Assembly: GCA_016865955.1 (NCBI GenBank)
Contig: VGNW01000139.1
Span: 1-6,386 of the forward strand
DNA from: Chloroflexota bacterium
GTDB lineage: Bacteria > Chloroflexota > Dehalococcoidia > SZUA-161
DNA length: 6,386 nt
Direction of reading: 5' to 3'
The translations under genes and the position numbers were made by a program. Each line of letters starts with the position of its first letter. The stretch's first letter is position 1. The notes under the pieces are model-generated. The model saw nothing but the letters and a program-made list of their open reading frames with translations. It made no database searches and was not told the origin of the DNA. Shown one piece after another: positions 5,030 to 6,386 of this stretch.

Positions 5030-5923
5030 TCAGTCTTTGGGCATGGCGACCATGCCCCTACATTTTTCCGTTTTCGGTTTGATGAATATCTGGCTCAGTC
5101 TTGCCCAGTCTTCGAGCGAGAGCGTTTCAGGGCGGCGGCGCGGGTCTATCTTTGCCTTCTCTAAGAGTTCCGAAACATTGGGCGGCGTCATATCTAGACC
5201 TATGGCAAGCGAGTTGCGTATCTGCTTACGCGGTGTGCTGAACCCCGCTTTGACTATGTCGAAGAAGCCCGCGGTATCGGTCACATCCACCGCTAGCTCA
5301 GAATAGACATCGATGCGCACGATGGCGGAGTCCACCTTTGGCTTGGGGTAGAAGCTCTCTGCAGGCACATAGTCCACAATGTGGGGCTTGCCGTAAAGCT
5401 GGACGCTGATGCCGAGTATGCTCATGTCCCCCGGGCCAGCTACGATGCTTTGAGCCACCTCTTTCTGCGCCATGACCACCATGAGAGCGGGCTTGAGCCG
5501 TGCCTCGAGGAAATGGCGCAGTATCGGCGCGGCGATATAGTAGGGCAGGTTCGCCACGACCTTGTAGGCGGAATTATTTACCAGCTCCGAGGGGTCGATT
5601 TCGAGGATGTCAGCGTTGAGGACGGTTAGCTGCGGGGAATCAGACAGTTTATCCTGGAGAGACTCGGCAAGATCAGGGTCAAGCTCCACGGCTATTACCC
5701 TGCCTGCGCTCTTAACCAGTTCCTGCGTTAATATCCCTAAGCCGGGGCCTACTTCTATCACAGTATCGTGAGGTGTAAGCTCCGCTGCAGAAACTATCTT
5801 GCTCAGCACTCCCCTGTCAACCAGGAAGTGCTGTCCCAGCCCCTTTTTCGCTCTGGCTCCGAGGCGGCGCAACTGGGTTCGGGCATCTACCGAGGTACGG
5901 GTTATCGTGTTATGCCTCTTCAT
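5030..5923 (-). CDS. rsmA: 16S rRNA (adenine1518-N6/adenine1519-N6)-dimethyltransferase
   Basis: RsmA (KsgA) uses S-adenosylmethionine to dimethylate two adjacent adenines near the 3' end of 16S rRNA during late small-subunit assembly. The 297-residue protein has the N-terminal KKGLGQHFLVD (26-36), SAM motif I EVGPGLG (57-63), the acidic AVELDPDL (78-85), NADILEID (103-110), the catalytic NLPYY (125-129), and the FYPKPKVDSA signature (191-200). The C-terminal domain begins at about FSTPRKQIRNSLA. The ATG at 5923 is preceded by GAGGA with only three bases of spacing. The family-like part ends near residue 280; the last ten or so residues (CRGMVAMPKD) are encoded by a short palindrome that looks like an inserted repeat. 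ispE follows after 31 bases. Confidence 0.95.
   Translation of the reverse strand: MKRHNTITRTSVDARTQLRRLGARAKKGLGQHFLVDRGVLSKIVSAAELTPHDTVIEVGPGLGILTQELVKSAGRVIAVELDPDLAESLQDKLSDSPQLTVLNADILEIDPSELVNNSAYKVVANLPYYIAAPILRHFLEARLKPALMVVMAQKEVAQSIVAGPGDMSILGISVQLYGKPHIVDYVPAESFYPKPKVDSAIVRIDVYSELAVDVTDTAGFFDIVKAGFSTPRKQIRNSLAIGLDMTPPNVSELLEKAKIDPRRRPETLSLEDWARLSQIFIKPKTEKCRGMVAMPKD
5031..5063. repeat. REP-like palindrome forming the 3' end of rsmA
   Basis: GGGCATGG (5039-5046) and CCATGCCC (5050-5057) form a perfect 8-bp stem with a 3-nt loop; CTACAT follows. A full-length element would have TGTAGGGG on the other side, and here that arm is cut short. It shares the GCCCC...TACATTT end with the hairpin at 5999-6033. 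Confidence 0.55.
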
Positions 5924-5938
5924 TCATCCTCGCCACAC

Positions 5939-5967
5939 AATATACCCGAAACAGGAGTTTTTGGGAA
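5939..5967 (-). promoter_or_regulatory. Candidate promoter of rsmA-ispE
   Basis: On the minus strand TTCCCA (5962-5967) and TATATT (5939-5944) are spaced 17 bp apart; each is a fair match to consensus. The predicted start lies about ten bases before the rsmA ATG, leaving room only for GCGAGGATGA. Confidence 0.35.
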
Positions 5968-5998
5968 CAGCCGCGCAATCGCATGGCCATTAAACAGC

Positions 5999-6033
5999 GT
6001 AGGGGCGTCCTTCTCGCGAAGGACGCCCCATAC
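5999..6033. repeat. Perfect 12-bp inverted repeat, REP-like
   Basis: GGGGCGTCCTTC (6002-6013) and GAAGGACGCCCC (6018-6029) pair perfectly around a TCGC loop. GTA and TAC extend the stem past one bulged A. It lies about 20 bases downstream of the amidohydrolase stop and upstream of the rsmA promoter. There is no T-run on either strand, so a dispersed palindromic repeat is more likely than a Rho-independent terminator, though it may still stall polymerase. Confidence 0.65.
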
Positions 6034-6053
6034 ATTTGAGGAGAACACTTAGT

Positions 6054-6386
6054 TTATTTCTTCTTGGCGGGCTTTTTCTTCGGTTTAGATTCCTCCAGCT
6101 TAAACACCTTGATGGCGTTCTCGCGCATTATCATGCGTTTTGCCTCGTCACTGAAAGGCAGCGACAGGAACTGCTGCTTGAATGCCCTCAATCCCATGTT
6201 GTTGGTGCCGAAAAGCGTCTTCTCCTGTCCTGACCAGAACGACATGAAGGCGAACATCTCGGGATGGAGCTTGGGCAACAGCTTGGGCATCCATGCCGAG
6301 CAATCGCAGTAAACGTTGGGGTGCTTCCATGCCATCGCTACCAGTTCGTTGCCCCAGGGCCAGCCGGTATGGGAGCCGATGATAGT
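6054..6386 (-). CDS. Amidohydrolase family protein, C-terminal part (5' end outside window)
   Basis: The frame is open from the right edge to the TAA at 6054-6056, giving 110 residues. GSHTGWPWGNELVAMAW followed by KHPNVYCDCSAW and, later, LFGTNN is the pattern of the C-terminal half of amidohydrolase-2 (PF04909, ACMSD-like) TIM-barrel enzymes. H6 of the visible part is the expected late metal-binding His. These enzymes usually hydrolyse or decarboxylate carboxylated or ring substrates; the substrate here cannot be read. The usual GTD near the end is GTN (N62), so the metal/catalytic Asp seems replaced. The protein ends in a Lys/Pro-rich tail (KPKKKPAKKK). The internal ATG at 6335 is not the true start, since homologous sequence continues upstream of it. 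Confidence 0.8.
   Translation of the reverse strand, partial: TIIGSHTGWPWGNELVAMAWKHPNVYCDCSAWMPKLLPKLHPEMFAFMSFWSGQEKTLFGTNNMGLRAFKQQFLSLPFSDEAKRMIMRENAIKVFKLEESKPKKKPAKKK

Overview
The window looks like a chromosomal segment of a mid-GC bacterium. The gene set (a DnaQ-type exonuclease whose linker resembles exonuclease-DinG fusions, adjacent rsmA and ispE, a PF04909-type amidohydrolase, a small glycine-rich lipoprotein) and the abundant short palindromic intergenic repeats suggest a Dehalococcoidia/Chloroflexota-like organism. That placement is inference from gene content and style, not a proven assignment. No tRNA, rRNA, CRISPR array, transposase or phage gene was seen.

Layout, left to right. 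Positions 1-758 (minus): 5' part of a DEDDh exonuclease gene that runs off the left edge, apparently with a leaderless extended -10 promoter. Positions 759-977: a repeat-rich gap with two REP-like hairpins, then a plus-strand promoter. Positions 978-1964 (plus): the only plus-strand gene, visibly more AT-rich than its neighbours, encoding a helical protein with a HEPN-like C-terminus. Positions 2017-2115 (minus): an orphan 32-codon C-terminus closely related to the end of the membrane protein gene at 3647-4081. It lies immediately downstream of, and in the +1 frame relative to, an unrecognised zinc-ribbon protein gene (2111-2905). Positions 2973-3434 (minus): a small secreted lipoprotein with a perfect Shine-Dalgarno site and a 12-bp palindrome inside its promoter spacer. 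Positions 3647-4081 (minus): a four-helix membrane protein. Positions 4141-5923 (minus): rsmA followed by ispE, probably one transcript. Positions 6054-6386 (minus): 3' end of an amidohydrolase, cut by the right edge.

The rsmA-ispE pair is housekeeping: 16S rRNA dimethylation and the kinase step of the MEP isoprenoid pathway. The exonuclease gene probably serves DNA repair. The stretch between about 797 and 3650 is the accessory part: an opposite-strand AT-rich gene, repeats, a gene remnant and two genes of unknown function. I found no complete, clearly new multi-gene system. The best leads are the orphan membrane C-terminus behind the zinc-ribbon gene, the HEPN-like gene, a REP-like palindrome that has become the C-terminus of RsmA, and the palindrome in the lipoprotein promoter.
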